This document shows, in pieces, positions 10,661 to 23,920 of a stretch of 64,000 nt of DNA (within the stretch, counting starts at the first letter, position 1; every line of letters starts with the position of its first letter). Origin of the DNA: Nilaparvata lugens (lineage: Eukaryota > Arthropoda > Insecta > Hemiptera > Delphacidae). The DNA lies in assembly GCF_014356525.2 (NCBI RefSeq), contig NC_052505.1, positions 51,588,970 to 51,652,969 on the forward strand, given 5' to 3'. A program made the translations under genes and the position numbers. A model generated the notes under the pieces. It did not search any database and had not been told where the DNA came from. It saw nothing but the letters and a program-made list of their open reading frames with translations.

Positions 10661-12098
10661 TTGATCAACAGTAAAATTACGAAAAAAATGTAAAAACTGA
10701 AATCGCAATTTTTAAAATCTCAACTTCCAAATTGTTTTGGAATTGAAAGTATTATTTATTGGAGTGGGTAGAGGGGGACAATTTTCACATTCTCACTAGA
10801 TTTGGAAATTTTATCAGAAGTATTTCACAAGACATGCAACTTTGAATATAGAAATTGGTCATTTTCTGTGTATTGGAATATGGGCTTAAGTACACACAAC
10901 AATCAATTTTCCATTTTTCGACCGAATTTGAATTATTATGCATGATTTTGAACCGCCGTGACGAACCGAGAAGGATGAAGTGTAGTACGATGAAATCTGA
11001 GCATTGTGTCAAAAGTTATGTGTTTGAAATGTTGATCCTTGAGGTGTCCTTAAGCGCGCCTCTCCACTAGGAAATACTGAAATGAAGTGTATCTTACGGG
11101 TGATTCTCATAGAACATAATCTCAAGAACTTATGTCGTTGTGCGAAATATCAATGTGAGGACAATGTAGTTGGTGATGATGGTTGAAGCTGAAAATTAGG
11201 CGTTTTTCACAATACAAGGAGCATTGTTGTCAGGTGTACCTGGAATATGAGATAGATCGCTATAACTGATCTCAGATTGTAGAGCACAAAAAGAGCTTCT
11301 AAAGTGACTACAATTTTATCTGGAGCTATTGTTCCAATATTTCAACAGTTACTAACTGGAATCACAGCAATTTTGGACTTGTGGCATTCAAGTAACAGTC
11401 TTTCGAATAATTGAAGTCAGGTTGTGACTAGATAGATACATCAACTCTAGTTCACAAGATTTGTCATCTTCATGGTTTAGTCTGAAACCTCTCGGGATAT
11501 CCTTGAGGATTCGGTCTTGAAATTTCACCCTAAGCTAATTTTAGCAATCATTGATACTCATATCGTATTCATTCAATACCTGATAGATTTTTTAGGAAAT
11601 GAAAATGGATTAAGTTTTTTATATGGATATCTGCACTCCTTACAATACGAGGACCTCTTTTCCAGAGCTAGATTAATTAGTGTTAAACACATGTTGAGGA
11701 AATAATTGTAGTAAGAAAAAACTCTTTCTTCCTAAGAAACGAAGAATCCGACCTCTTAATCAATTCTAAATAACTAACTATCTAACCTTGACACGGGCCA
11801 CAGAAGTAATGTAAATCTTCAAGAGTATCCAACAGTCTCACATAAAAATACAGAGAGCCTGATTGAAAATAGAAATAGCAATCTGCAGGAAATCAAAACT
11901 TATGCGAGATCTTTCACAAGAGTGATCTATATTCACAAAAAACACTAAACAGAATACTACACTAAATATGATAGAGATAATGATTGTAATCTTGTTACTA
12001 TTGCTTATTGCTCTCAAGATAATCCTCTTCAAACAAAAAAATAAAAAAAACTTGTATCAAATTAAAAAATTAGAATTGTTTATACTTTTTAGTTGGGA
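10661..12098. other. Non-coding AT-rich DNA
   Basis: Only short unrelated ORFs on both strands. No domain signature, RNA gene or clear repeat structure recognised. Confidence 0.5.
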
Positions 12099-12241
12099 AA
12101 AACATCGGATGACCGATGTCTAGGTAAAACCATCGATAAGTGAAAAAACATCGAACAGTAAACATCGATGTTAAAAACATCGATGTTTGATGTTGAAACA
12201 TCGATGTTTTAAAACATCGATGTATCGATACCCATCCCTAG
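12099..12241. mobile_element. hAT-like terminus with CATCGATG palindromes
   Basis: The right boundary reads GTATCGATACCCATCCCTAG. Inverted, this is the CTAGGGATGGGTATCGAT type of start seen in many hAT elements. Inside it are at least four copies of the palindrome AACATCGATGTT and variants within 140 bp, a subterminal motif array of the sort that binds transposase in hAT elements. The opposite end is not recognisable in the window, so this is a remnant or solo end. Confidence 0.55.
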
Positions 12242-14960
12242 TAGATACGTGCCGTACTTGAAGTACTACCGTCTTCATAAAGTAGCCTACTAGCACTTGA
12301 AACGGAAAAAGAAATGCTTTTACTCCTACATTCTACCTTGGAAGGATATCCTTCATATATAAAAAAGGATATTTTATGATTATGCTTGTGAAATCTGAAG
12401 GAAATCCTTCTACTTCTATTCATAATAATTTCAAGCAAAACCTTGTACTTCTAGAGCAAAAGCTTAGAGCAAAACCTTGTACTACTAGAGCAAAAGATTA
12501 AACCCTTACTTTGGTTTTTTACATTCATTGATTTAGAAACCGGTTTTTCACCTCCAAAATAGCCTACTTATAATATTCCACTCGCTCAATTTCAAGTACT
12601 GTAAGAGAAACAATGACGGTAATACTTATTTGGGGACTGTAAGTTGTAATAGAAACTTGAAAACTATCATACTATAGGCTACTACTCACTTTTCTTCTAG
12701 TGAAGGTCTGATTTGAAAATTTCCTATATCTGTAGTACCTTCTGCAAAGTCAAATTTTGCCAAGTCATGATCTTCCTTGATTCCATTTTCTACTTCACAT
12801 CCATTCAGCATTTTACTATTTAGATTTCTGTAGATGTAATGAAAATTTCTATAATAAGTGATGAGGTGATAAACGAAGTAATTGGGTTCACAAACTACCT
12901 TCAATTTGTAGCTTAATAAAATTTATGACAGTACCTACTAAATGTATTTTAGCAAATGGAAAATTGCAATGAGGTTGTGTTTGATCTGTTGCTAGGTACG
13001 GACACAAAAACTAACAACCGTCACACTGCGACACTGCATCCAATTCTTTATCAAAATTAAAATGTTATTTTCAATATTCAACTTTCAAGTCATACATAAC
13101 CTTATTTTAGAGCGGACGCTTCTTTAACATTTAAAATGTACTGAATCAGCGTTGCCAATGGCAATGGACAAAATTACCCAAGATTTTCCTTGGAATCAGT
13201 CCCAAAAACCCGGAATTATAAACTGAAATCCCCGGAAATAAGATGATGATTTTTCTCAATATAAAATAGTCATTAAATGGAAAAGTAGTTGAGATTAAAG
13301 CATATATAAACGTTTCTTTACTCAATTTTTGTTTGCCTCCTTTAAACACTAGAGAGAGAACGTTTCTGAGCCTGCAGCTGCAACACTTTTTTTGAAGTGA
13401 CAATTTCTCGTAAAGAGAGCAACCATTCTGCGAGTTTGTCGAATAGCATACTTCGACTTCGTGTGAGTTTTTGTTGGATTTCTGATTGATGCAGCTTAAA
13501 ATCTCTTCGAGACTGAATATTGATATTAGTTGAATGATTACTGCTACAAACACAACTATCCAGTTAAGGTCTGTAGATAATAATGTTTTGTGACATCAGT
13601 GGTTTGCCTATAGTGAGGTCCACGTTATAATGACAGTGGATAAAGATAAGAGAACAGAGACGCCGTTTGTCTGCCTTGATTAATTATAATTATTTCTACA
13701 TTTTGTGAATAAAAAATTTATTTTGTGTTAGAATTTTTACTAAATGCAGTCTGTAAAAATTATTGTTATCTATCTAGATCTTTATAGACTCGTAAGTTTT
13801 TAATGCACTTCAATTTTATTGTGCATACTTGTCTACATATAGACACTTTACAAATATTACTATATTATAATATAATATGCTTTTATTACCGTTATAATAA
13901 CAGTGGAGAGAGAGATAGAAGAACAGAGTTTCCGATTCTCTGTCTACTGTCTTCTATAAAGTATATCTGATGTAATATTAACTTTTCATTCTTGTTTAAA
14001 ATAACTAATCATGTTTTATTCCTCAGGAAAAAATAATGATTGCAGGAGGTTTGTGGCATAAGGTTCTAATCCATCCTGAATGGAGCAAGTCCCTAGCTTA
14101 AACTCTTAACTTGTTTACAATTTTAGTTTTTTTTCTTCCCATTCATATCCAACACTTTCTAATTTTTTAGAAAACATGCAGTCTGTAATCTACCCCATGT
14201 CAGTGTAGAGAGGCCTGTTCATGAAGACACAAAATCCTTCAACGGTGAGTAATGCGTTACTAGTTTTGATCATTGGTCTTAGAGATGAATATCTACAATC
14301 CATTAAACGAGTCTCATCCCCAAACAAGAACATTCAAACTTGTTTCACTTGCCTGCCAATTTGAAACTGTCAGATTATATTACTCTTATGCCCAGTTTCT
14401 AGGCCATTTATTGAATCTAATGGACCATTGAATCTTGGACACCACTTATTAAATCTAACTCGACCATTAAACCTATATATTGTTTTGTCAGTGATTATGT
14501 TTAAGAGGGTGTATGATTTCAAATTGAGTTGGTAATTGACTAAGAACTCAATTTCAAATCAAACATCTCTCAACTTATGATGCAAAATTCCCTGAAATTC
14601 AAGATCAGAAACATTTATTCCCAGGGAGTTGATTCCCAAAATTCATAAATGCCCGGAAGTTTATGATTATTTTGTATGATAACTAAGAAAACACCATTTT
14701 TAACTAAACTTATTGATAATCATATAAACAAGTTATATTGAAATGATTAGAATGAATAATTATTTATAATAATGATTAGAATAAAAATAAATAATTATTT
14801 ATCACTTCTTGATGAGTATGAGGAGGAATGAGCATTCATTTTCTAATAATTTAAGGCTCCGCGCCACTCTTTTGGAAACTTATTATTGGTTCCATTTCGA
14901 AGGTATTTTGATTTGAATTCTATCAAGATACTTCAATAGATCATATTTCCAAGGAAAAAT
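12242..14960. other. Non-coding region with small duplications
   Basis: Contains a ~30-bp direct duplication near 12,442-12,500 (AAACCTTGTACT...AGAGCAAAAG). A minus-strand ORF at 13,146-13,553 (135 codons) has no recognisable motif and overlaps text resembling a decayed repeat (CCCGGAATT..., ...CCCGGAAATA), with similar text near 14,590-14,660. Nothing supports a gene. Confidence 0.45.
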
Positions 14961-14963
14961 TTC

Positions 14964-15141
14964 CATTTTTTCGTTTTGATATATTAGGCGCTTTAAAAGC
15001 GCATAACGTTCAAATATTGGGAAAGATCCATCCTCAAAATTGTATGAATTTATTTGCTATCATTTATGATGTAATGGATCTGCCCCAAGATTTGAACTTT
15101 TGTCGCCTTCAAAGCGCCCAATATATCAAAAAGTAAAAATG
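14964..15141. repeat. Long imperfect hairpin (178 bp)
   Basis: The left arm (CATTTTTTCGTTTTGATATA...GGCGCTTT...GAACGTT-like text, GATCCATC) pairs with the right arm (GATCTGCCCCAAGATTTGAAC...AAAGCGCCCAATATATCAAAAAG). Each arm is about 70 bp with several bulges and a ~35-nt loop. It looks like a foldback MITE. If transcribed, it would form a long hairpin RNA. Confidence 0.55.
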
Positions 15142-16270
15142 ATAAAAGTTTTTTTTTGAAATTGGTCAAATCTAAATAAATTGATAGTATACAATTCGTA
15201 ATACTTTGATAATTTGCCATTAAAAAGAAACAAAAAGCGTGGTGCACATCCTTGATTATTGTATACGGTACTACTATTATGATGCTACTTCCATTTTATG
15301 TCTTGTTAATTAAATCTGTTATACTCATATTCCTAACAGTCAAGTAAGCTTAGTCAACAAATATCGGGTTTACTTCGTCTTGAATTGCTCAAGAAGTTGA
15401 ATTTTGGGTTTTCTTCGTCTTGTATTGCTCAAGAAATTTAATTATGATAAATCATCTATTATTTTGCAAAGAAGCTCACAATAATTTAAACCCAAAAATA
15501 AAATAATAAAGAATATACTAGAATGTTCGCTCCTTCAAAATTTCATTAGTATGTGAATATTTCATTTTTTGTGATAATAATGTGTAATATTCTTTCTACG
15601 AAGGCTTGGTTTTGAAGCATCTAAATTTGAAGATATTTTAGGGCTGAAAATTTTGTGAAGTGAAGAACTACAAGACTTGACATATTTCAGACTATGTGTA
15701 ACTTTATCTAAATTTGGGAGAGGAACATCACAGGGTTACCTTATTTTTCCTCTCCCTATCATTTTCATCATATAGGTACTTATTACGATAAAGAATAAAG
15801 AAGGGGACGCTTTGCTTTAATTGAATCAGTAAAATCGATAGTATTTAATTAATACTATCCAACTAACCCAACTTAATTCATCGATATAGGTGATCACTGG
15901 TTCACTCAACGTAAAGTCTAGCCAAATTATATAAAAAATTGATGTAATTTGTCAGCTATTTACACTGCTTTTTTGTATGGATGATTTATTTATTATGATT
16001 GTCAAATGTGATTGAAATTGATAAATAATATAGACTATTTTAATGCAATTTATTCCCATGGTTTCTTGGGCAGAGAAATATTAGCCAATCATAAGTTTCT
16101 TCCCAATGGGAATATTCCCGACTTACATTACTACCCTCAAAAATCAGCACTGACTACCCTGGAAATCTCCCCGTCTACTCACACACCATGTTCCTACCTC
16201 ACTTTGCTCAAGCAAATCAGTCTTAGCGCAAAACGCCTATAATATAGTCCAATACAAACAGAAGAGATGT
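15142..16270. other. AT-rich non-coding DNA
   Basis: Holds a ~56-bp imperfect direct duplication near 15,365-15,440 (GGTTTACTTCGTCTTGAATTG / GGTTTTCTTCGTCTTGTATT). No gene recognised. Confidence 0.5.
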
Positions 16271-16691
16271 AGCACCAAGTCCATTTTGTTTCCATTGGAC
16301 CATATTTCTATATTTCTAGAGGTGTGAGAATCCTCTACGCCACTTTGGTGTGAATTGGGTCTTATGCTTAGTGAACTGTAAGTAGAAGTATATTACAACA
16401 TATTTATTCTACCACTCCTACCTATCGCTAGAACTTTTAATTTTAAAAAAATTTAAATGTTATTTTCAAATTTTATCAACTCATTTTTTATCATTCGATC
16501 AATCAATAATTCGTTTGTTTTTTTTTCTCTTCCAGACACCAAAACATATTACACAGTTTAGATGGACGGATAGAAAGCGTGAACATCAAAAGCCATCGTG
16601 TGTGTTACCCAGTTTCCATTCTGCATCTAACAATAGGAACCAAGCATCCAACATCATGACTTTATTATTATATAGTCCAGACAATGAATGC

Positions 16692-18017
16692 TCAAGAGAG
16701 GGTATAGAGAGAAAAGTTTGGAAGACTATATTTGACCCCGCAATTTTGTTTTGGGTATTAAGGATGTAAAAATATCCCCACCCCTACCCCATGTGCTAAG
16801 GGGGTGGGGTGGTTCAAAGGTACCAGTTTTTGGTTTCTCGTATATAACTCGAAAACTATGTATCTTACGGATATAACTGTTACATACAAAAGTAAAGCTT
16901 ATATATTTCCTACAATATTCATCTCACAACTTTTCTAGTTTTCGAGATATCCGCTCTTACATGTGTGACATTTTTGAAAAAAACACGTTCGCCTCCAATT
17001 TTTTTCTATTTCTACTCTTATAACTTTTTGAATATTGATGGGAAAAATCAATGCAGATTATGAGCTCATAGAGCCTCTTTCAGGGCTTATAACTCTCCAA
17101 CAATGCATCGCAAAAATCAATGCTTATCGTAGGTTTGTAATGCATTAAATTCTCTTTTAAATGGTGTAATATTTCACTATTCAAAGTTTCTGTTTCATTG
17201 TTATAGCAACTTTAATGTAGGGGATGAAATTTCCAATGCTGCAACAATTATTCATTTGGCAATGAAATTTAAAGCGGGTGTCTGTGACACAATTTTTGAC
17301 GTTGCAGCTTAATTTTGACTAGTTAGTAGATTAACATAGCAAAAGTGCACATCTTTATCCCCTCTGTTGAAGGTTTGGAACCGCTGAGTTGACACTAGTT
17401 GCAATATTGAAAATGTTGCTACATTGCACTATCATTTTTGATCATTTGTTACATCACACAACTATTATATGAATACTTTGTATTGTTGTAACCAACTTGA
17501 ATCAATTGACAATTCCTTTTTTACTGCTTTCAAATTTACTATTTATTTTTGATTTTCATTAAACGTCCTTTTTCCTACTTAGTGCAGTCATCATTACTTT
17601 TAAGGCCATTTGTGAAGTGCCACTCATATCAATAAATGCAATCATTTGTTATTGTTACATTGTCTTACAATTTCTTGGCGTCTACCTTGCTACCAGGTAT
17701 TTAGTAGTTTTATGTGAGTTTGGGTGAAGGTATTTATGAACAACATCAGCCATCTATTAATTATATTTATTATTTAACATACATTTCATTCAACTTAGTA
17801 TACAGTCCACTTGAAGTCCCTCATACCAAACACATCAGATACATAGTTTTCGAGTTATATGTGAGAAACCAAAAAATGTTACCTTTGAACCACCCCCACC
17901 CCCTTAGCACAAGGGGTTGGGGGGGACTTTTGATATGTTTACCCCCTTACCACCCTAAACAGAACTGCGGGGCCAAAAATTGTCTTCCAAATTTTTCCCT
18001 CTATAACCTTTCCTTGA
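16692..18017. mobile_element. Non-autonomous DNA transposon, ~190-bp TIRs, copy 1
   Basis: The left end (TCAAGAGAGGGTATAGAGAG, then GTTTGGAAGAC, CCCCGCA, the C-rich CCCCACCCC block and TAACTCGAAAACTATGTATC) is matched in inverse by the right end (GATACATAGTTTTCGAGTTA, CACCCCCTTAG, TGCGGGG, GTCTTCCAAA, ending TATAACCTTTCCTTGA). The interior has no transposase. No target duplication could be assigned. Confidence 0.75.
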
Positions 18018-18419
18018 CTGCACTGTATATCATCTAGTTAATTTTGATATCACATTAATTAAAAAGCTTCCCTCATAGTATATTTTTTCAATATTTTACC
18101 AATTTTAAAATACACAAGAAATCAATATATTGCCGAGTTTGTCAAAGATGTGAATTTTCAATGTGTTTTGATGTAAATTATTGCAAAAAACTAATATTAT
18201 AGTTAGCTATGCATAAAGAGGCATGATATCATGATAGTCATTCTTTACTGAATCGAAATAAGCTGTTATAACTTTTTCTACTATTAATTTGGTTTTTAAT
18301 AGACTAGTTATGATCAGATGCCTCATTACTAAATGCAAAATTTATGTCGTTTATGTAGCTTTTCTGCAATAAACTAGAATTTCTCAATAATTAAGTTGTT
18401 TAATTTGCTGTTAAAGTTA

Positions 18420-18714
18420 GGCCACATTCACACCAGAGTTGTCAACTAACTGAGTTTTCAACAAATTGAGGCAGTTTCTGGAAATCCTTGTTTTAAACAA
18501 AAAGTTTCGTTTCCCAACCAATATGAGAAACACTGAAAAAGTTGTGAACAAAGTCTTCTACCTCTTGAAGTCCACGCAGACTATACAATCGCTATTAGAC
18601 CAATTCTTTGGCAACAAGTTCTCTATTCTGTTGCTCTACGAAAGAACTGTAACTTTACATAGAAAACTATTTGTGGACAGATTTTTTTGTTGGCAACTTT
18701 GGTGTAAATGCAGC
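18420..18714. mobile_element. 295-bp MITE, copy 1
   Basis: Termini GGCCACATTCACACCAGAG(TTGTCAAC) and, inverted, GCTGCATTTACACCAAAG(TTGCCAAC) match at about 21 of 26 positions. The interior is non-coding, although a random 91-codon frame overlaps it. Same terminal style as the sequence at 1,071. Confidence 0.7.
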
Positions 18715-19368
18715 AGCTCCAGCATTTATCCTTATCCATAAAATTATATTGTTGTACTTTAGTATACTCTTCATTTTTAACTACCCTATGTCGCACCTGG
18801 CTATTCCATTGGCTGCGAGCGAAATAGTAACAACTATCAACAGTATATAGCTGGCTAGTAGAATTCCACTAGCTTCAAAAGTTTGAACATGTCAACAATT
18901 ATTTGGGCTACTGAGACAAATGCGCAGGTACCAAAAAATAAATTTGTAATGGAATAAAAATGGTAGGTACGGTAATGGAAAATTAAGTGTCACTGTTTTG
19001 ATAGAAGCTATACAAGCATTGTTTTAATTTTCAGGTGTGACACAAGGCTTGCTATAATAATTCTAATCTGAAACAAATAATAGCTATAATACTTTGAAAT
19101 CATTTAAAAAAATACAGTATTTTCCACAGAATAGGCAATGTCGTTATTTTTAGTCACTTTGGGTATGCCTAGGCCTGATGTTGATTTCTAATTTTATTTT
19201 TTGCAAAATCTCAAATTTATTTTCTCTTCATTCATATACAATATATAATCTTCAATTCCATCATGATACATTACATTAATTCCAATAAGTTAGCATATTA
19301 TTATTATATTAAATAGATGGTTAGCTGTCACAGGAGAATAGAAAGGCTATTATATCTATGAGCTCAGA

Positions 19369-19406
19369 CATAGCCACCTCTAATACATTTAATAGAGGTG
19401 GCTATG
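19369..19406. repeat. Perfect 13-bp stem-loop
   Basis: CATAGCCACCTCT, a 12-nt loop, then AGAGGTGGCTATG. It is present unchanged in all three copies of this segment (also at 24,571-24,608 and 34,502-34,539). The function is unknown. It could be a MITE relic or a structured RNA if transcribed. Confidence 0.7.
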
Positions 19407-20152
19407 ACTCAGTACGAACGGTAACCAATAACAAATAATAATAGTCCATTTATGAATAAAGATTTTACAAAATAAGAATACCTATGAAAGTTAATGGTAG
19501 GCCTACTATTACTTGATTTCTATATTCAGGCATTAATATCAATATTATTATCATGAAAATTCATTATTCGAATCATCATTAAACTATTTTTCTTGACGAA
19601 TAAAATATGATTGATTATTTTAACAAGTCACCAGGATTTTGGACTCAAATATGAATTACAATACAATACCGTATATTAGGTATTTTCAATAAGAAATTTG
19701 GATCTCTCAACATTCATGGGAAGTTGAAGGACAGTGACGGTTTTTCTTCTTGAAGTATACCATTGGACATTCAATAAATAAATATATCCATCAACAAGCT
19801 CTCAGACAAAACAACAAAACAACGTTTTTTGTTGAGCTTAAGTAGAGTTTCTAATTGAAGCTTCAAAAATTGTATTCAGTCTATTTCAAGAAAGTTCTCA
19901 TTCTTCTACGTTAGGGCCAGATCATATTCAATTTATTACAAGAACAATATCAAGCATTTCTTTTACCAATCAAAGAGCTTCCTGCTTTGCCGACTCTAAA
20001 AACGCTCAACTGGCCCTTGTATTGTTGATAAATAACCGGCAACATTAAACTTGTTCATACAGCCAAGCCATCTACTCTATTATAGTAGATCTACAGTACT
20101 ACCGTATAAGCTACGGTACGAATTACTAACAAGATTATCAGATATGTTTACT

Positions 20153-21380
20153 AAAGTAAAATCCTCTATCCTTCATGTTTTCAATAAAATTGCTTATATT
20201 CTTTGTTGACCGCAAACACAAATCTCATTACGGGTAGTCTATGATAATTCGATCAAGAATTCCTTAAGTAGCCTGGACACATTTATGATGTTTGTTATTC
20301 TACTAAGATTCGAAGCTGAAATAAGCAATTATCCCTTTTCTATATTATTTTCAATATTATTATAGATCGTAGCCTACCTATATCATTTAGTTTTCTTTAG
20401 TTCATGGTTAGCATACAGTATTTGAATTTGCCGGTTGATAACTTGAATTTGAATTTGCCGGTTAAGCCAACTTGATAATAGTGTTTGAAAAATTTCAAAA
20501 TAAAAGAGAATAAAGAGTTAATCTACTAATGAATGTTTTTTTCAATCTGAATAGATTCATCAATGATTGATTTGAACAATTTTTTTTATAATAAAATATA
20601 AATATATACCGTATTGAATTTGAAATTACAAAACAGATCAAGCTGGCCATGTTGTCAGCATTCCAAGTTCAGCTTATCAGGTAAACATTCCAAACTCCAC
20701 TTCTATGGTTAGGTAAATTGCTCAGCTATTAGTATTATTCAATACAGGTACGTCTCACCCCATTTACATCACAACATCAGCAATAGGTTACAGATTCACC
20801 ATTGTTGTCTCAATATTCTTCTTGTTCAATCACCATTCATTATGATAATTACAATGATTGTCATTAAATTAAATAGAACATTCTAGACTTCTGTGTTGTG
20901 CTTTCTAAAAACCTCTTCCAAGGGCCATATTATTCTTTTACCCAGGTATATATTTTAAGAAGAATATGATTACAATACCATTCATAGGTATAGTAATTAT
21001 CATAATTATTGGGAAACAAAATTGGGTGGCTCATTGGAGTAAGTGATAACAAGCTGATCCAATAATCAAGAGAACGGAACCTGAGTTGGAATCTTGACCG
21101 GAGCAAAAGTTTTTGACCACAGCAAAATACAAAAGATCTGTCACCCCATCTTTTGAAGGAGTGTTGGAAATTGAAATAAACACTATTTAACTTTTCATCA
21201 CTATTTATTTGGAAAAACATTTAGAAAAAGCAAAAACTTTCGGAGCATTACAACATAAGAATTTCTTGGTCGCCATCTTGCTTGGAACAATGACAATCGA
21301 TAGTACACATTCAATATAAATGTATGATACAACTTATTGATATTACACCGTTCGGTATCGATACTCGATATACAAATCTA
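20153..21380. other. Sequence left of the Copia PPT; may include its 3' LTR
   Basis: On the minus strand this lies directly downstream of the Copia polypurine tract (21,382-21,396), so part of it should be the 3' LTR. With no 5' LTR in the window I cannot set its limits. It includes a ~1.6-copy 27-bp tandem repeat (GAATTTGCCGGTTGATAACT unit) at 20,424-20,466, which has one more copy in A2 (35,551-35,620). Confidence 0.45.
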
Positions 21381-21381
21381 A

Positions 21382-21396
21382 TACCCCTCCTTACAT
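21382..21396 (-). other. Copia polypurine tract
   Basis: On the minus strand TGTAAGGAGGGGTAT lies about 100 bp past the end of RNase H coding. It is the expected plus-strand primer site and marks where the 3' LTR should begin. The A2 equivalent is at about 36,536-36,550. Confidence 0.55.
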
Positions 21397-21489
21397 TTAT
21401 ATCGTAATAAAACAAATACAATGATATCAATTACAAAAGAAATATTCAGAATACAAAGCAAATACAAAATCAATATTCATCAAAAAAGT

Positions 21490-23920
21490 TTATCAAATAC
21501 TAATCCACTAAATTAATCAACTTCTTGGAAAATACTAACTAACTCAATCACCAATTTCAATTCAGTTACTGCTTCAGACAAAGCTACATATTCAGCAAAT
21601 GTAGATGATTACACTACCTTGTTTCTTTGATTTCCAGAATACAACGTTTCCATATAACCTAATAATGTAACCAGTAGTTGACTTTCTATCTACAGAATCT
21701 CCTGCCCAATTGGCATCAACAAAACAATCCAAATCATCATTTTCATTATTCTTATTAAAAGTAAGACTTTGATTCTTAGTCAAATAAAGATATTTCAAAA
21801 CTCTCAATGCATATTTGAAATGAGTTTCATTACAACAGTTTTGGAATCGACTCAAATAGTTCACACTGTAACTTATATCTGGTCTTGTACCTGAACTTAT
21901 ATACAACAGAGCACCAATTAAATTTCTGTACTTCAAATCAGTATTTTCATCTGCTTTCTCTAATTTGAGATTAGCTTCCATAGGAGTACAATACAGTTTG
22001 GAATTGACAATGTTATACTTGTTTCCCAATTGTTCAATATATGAAGTTCGATTCAGTTTCATTTCATTGTAGTCATACTCAATATTAATCCCCAAATAGT
22101 TTTTTACTTTATCCATATCTTTCATCCTGAATCTATTTGACAGTAATTGTTTGACATTATCTATCTCTTGTTTGTCAGAGCCACAAATCAAGATATCATC
22201 TACAAACATAATCAAGTGAATCTTTACGTTATCCTTATCCATAACATACAAACAGTAATCATGCTTGCTTCTTTCAAAACCAATCTGTTTAATAAAATCA
22301 TCAAAACACTCATACCATGCCCGAGGGCTTTCTCTTAGACCATACAAAGATTTCTCTAATTTACATACCTTATCAGTACCATCTTCATAAGCATCAGGTT
22401 GATTTACATATATTTCTGACATTACTTTACCATTTAGAAAAGCAGTTTCAACATCCATTTGTTCTACAAATAAACCTAGTTTACAACAATAGGAAAGTAA
22501 TATTTTCAATGACACCATTTTAGCAACTGGAGAATATATATCATCCACTATCTCTTTCTGTTTAAATCCTTTAACAACTTGTCTAGCCTTAAAATTATTG
22601 TCTGATTTTTTAGTAAATACCCACTTAACATCAAGTATTTTTCTATTCTCTGGTTTGTCAACCATTATCCAGGTTTTGTTTTCACTTAATGATTGCATCT
22701 CTTTATTCATTGCTTTAATCCAGCTTTGCGATTCATCAGAATTTATTGCTTCACTATAACTAACAGGGCCAATACTGCAAAAGTTTACATCAAGAGAATT
22801 ATTATATACATAGTAGTCATTCAGTTTCACTTGAGGTTTTCTATTTCTCTGAGGTTTAGTTTCTACTGAGGTAGAATCTGCAACATTATCCTCACCTGCA
22901 TTATCCTCACATTTACTTTCTACAGATTCTGTTTCATCATTGAAATCAATACATTTTACATTTTCTTCGACTATATCAATATGCCTAGCAACTATGATCT
23001 TATTGTTCAGTAAAACTCTATATCCTACATCACTATAACCTAACAGTATTCCTAACTCAGCTTTCTTGTCCCACTTTAAAATGCATTTAGCTTGTGGGAT
23101 TCTAACAAATACCCTACTACCATACAATTTCAAATATTGAATAGTTGGCTTCTTGCCAAATACTATTTCATATGGGGTCTTTTTTTCAATTGTGTTTGCC
23201 AATGTCCTATTCTTTAGATAAGCAGCAGTACAAACTATTTCTGGCCAAAATAGTTTATGAACTCTAGCTTCTGATAACAAACATCTTGCAATATTCATGA
23301 TAGATCTATTATATCTTCCAGCTGTCCCATTAAATTCATGTACATATGGAGGGCAAGCATTTATTACAATACCTTTCTCTCTAGCCAAGTCAAAAATTTT
23401 GAATTAATATACTCTGTTCCATTGTCACATCTTAGTTTCTCAATTTACTTACCAGTAAGGTTTTCAATTTCATTTATATAGCTTACAAAACAATTATACA
23501 CTTCACTCTTAGACTTAATTGTATACACCCTACCTAGCTTACTGTAGTCATCAATAAAAGTAAGAAAGTACTTTGCACCACAATATCCAGTAGTAGTATG
23601 TGGTCCATTCAAATCAGTATGTACTATTTCTAGTACCGTATTTCATTAGCTCTAGTTCTACTTTTATTGAAAGGCAAATTGTGCATTTTATTTTCAATAC
23701 AAATCGTACATTTCATGAATTCATTACCCAAATCTTTAGGCAAACCTTCTACCATCTGATTTTCACACATGTTTTTCAGATAAATAAAGTTTACATGTCC
23801 TAGCAAATGATGCAGTTTTCCTTTTAAACTTGAATCTACAGTTTTGTCAATAACTTCTGAACTATTTACTCTACTCTCTTCACATTTAATAGTACTGGTC
23901 ATCTTATACAAATTGTCAAC
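21490..23920 (-). pseudogene. Ty1/Copia pol, truncated copy in A1
   Basis: The main frame (21,592-23,388 minus, 598 residues) contains the integrase C-terminal half (EFNGTAGRYNRSIMN, with the catalytic Glu) and the GKKPTIQYLKLYGSRVFV motif. It continues with a linker, then RT with the conserved DVKWVFTKK, LDVETAFLNG-type and LYGLRESPRAWY blocks and the catalytic FVDD near residue 394. RNase H (DANWAGDSVDRKSTTGY) lies near residue 560. Upstream, 23,389-23,640 still encodes the integrase core (RCDNGTEYIN) but with a stop, and 23,640-23,900 encodes the H-H/C-C zinc-binding domain. The element is cut off at 23,920 by the duplication breakpoint. The 598-residue frame is long and little damaged, so decay is recent. 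Confidence 0.9.

Larger units (their letters stand above)
16271..23920. repeat. Segmental duplication, copy A1 (7.65 kb)
   Basis: From AGCACCAAGTCCATTTTG onward this segment is near-identical, base for base, to 31,392-38,541, including its MITEs, stem-loop and minus-strand Copia element. Differences are scattered substitutions, a 27-bp repeat-number change and a ~530-bp Copia deletion in the other copy. Homology stops at 23,920 in the middle of the Copia integrase region, where the sequence jumps to a repeat of 18,723-20,152. Confidence 0.95.

Noticed and set aside
13146..13553. 135-codon minus-strand ORF as a host gene
   Set aside because: No motif, signal peptide logic or domain; overlaps decayed repeat-like text; AT-rich chance ORFs of this size are expected over 64 kb.
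16515..16769. 84-codon ORF duplicated at 31,636
   Set aside because: Identical because of the segmental duplication and crosses a MITE boundary at 16,692; no domain.
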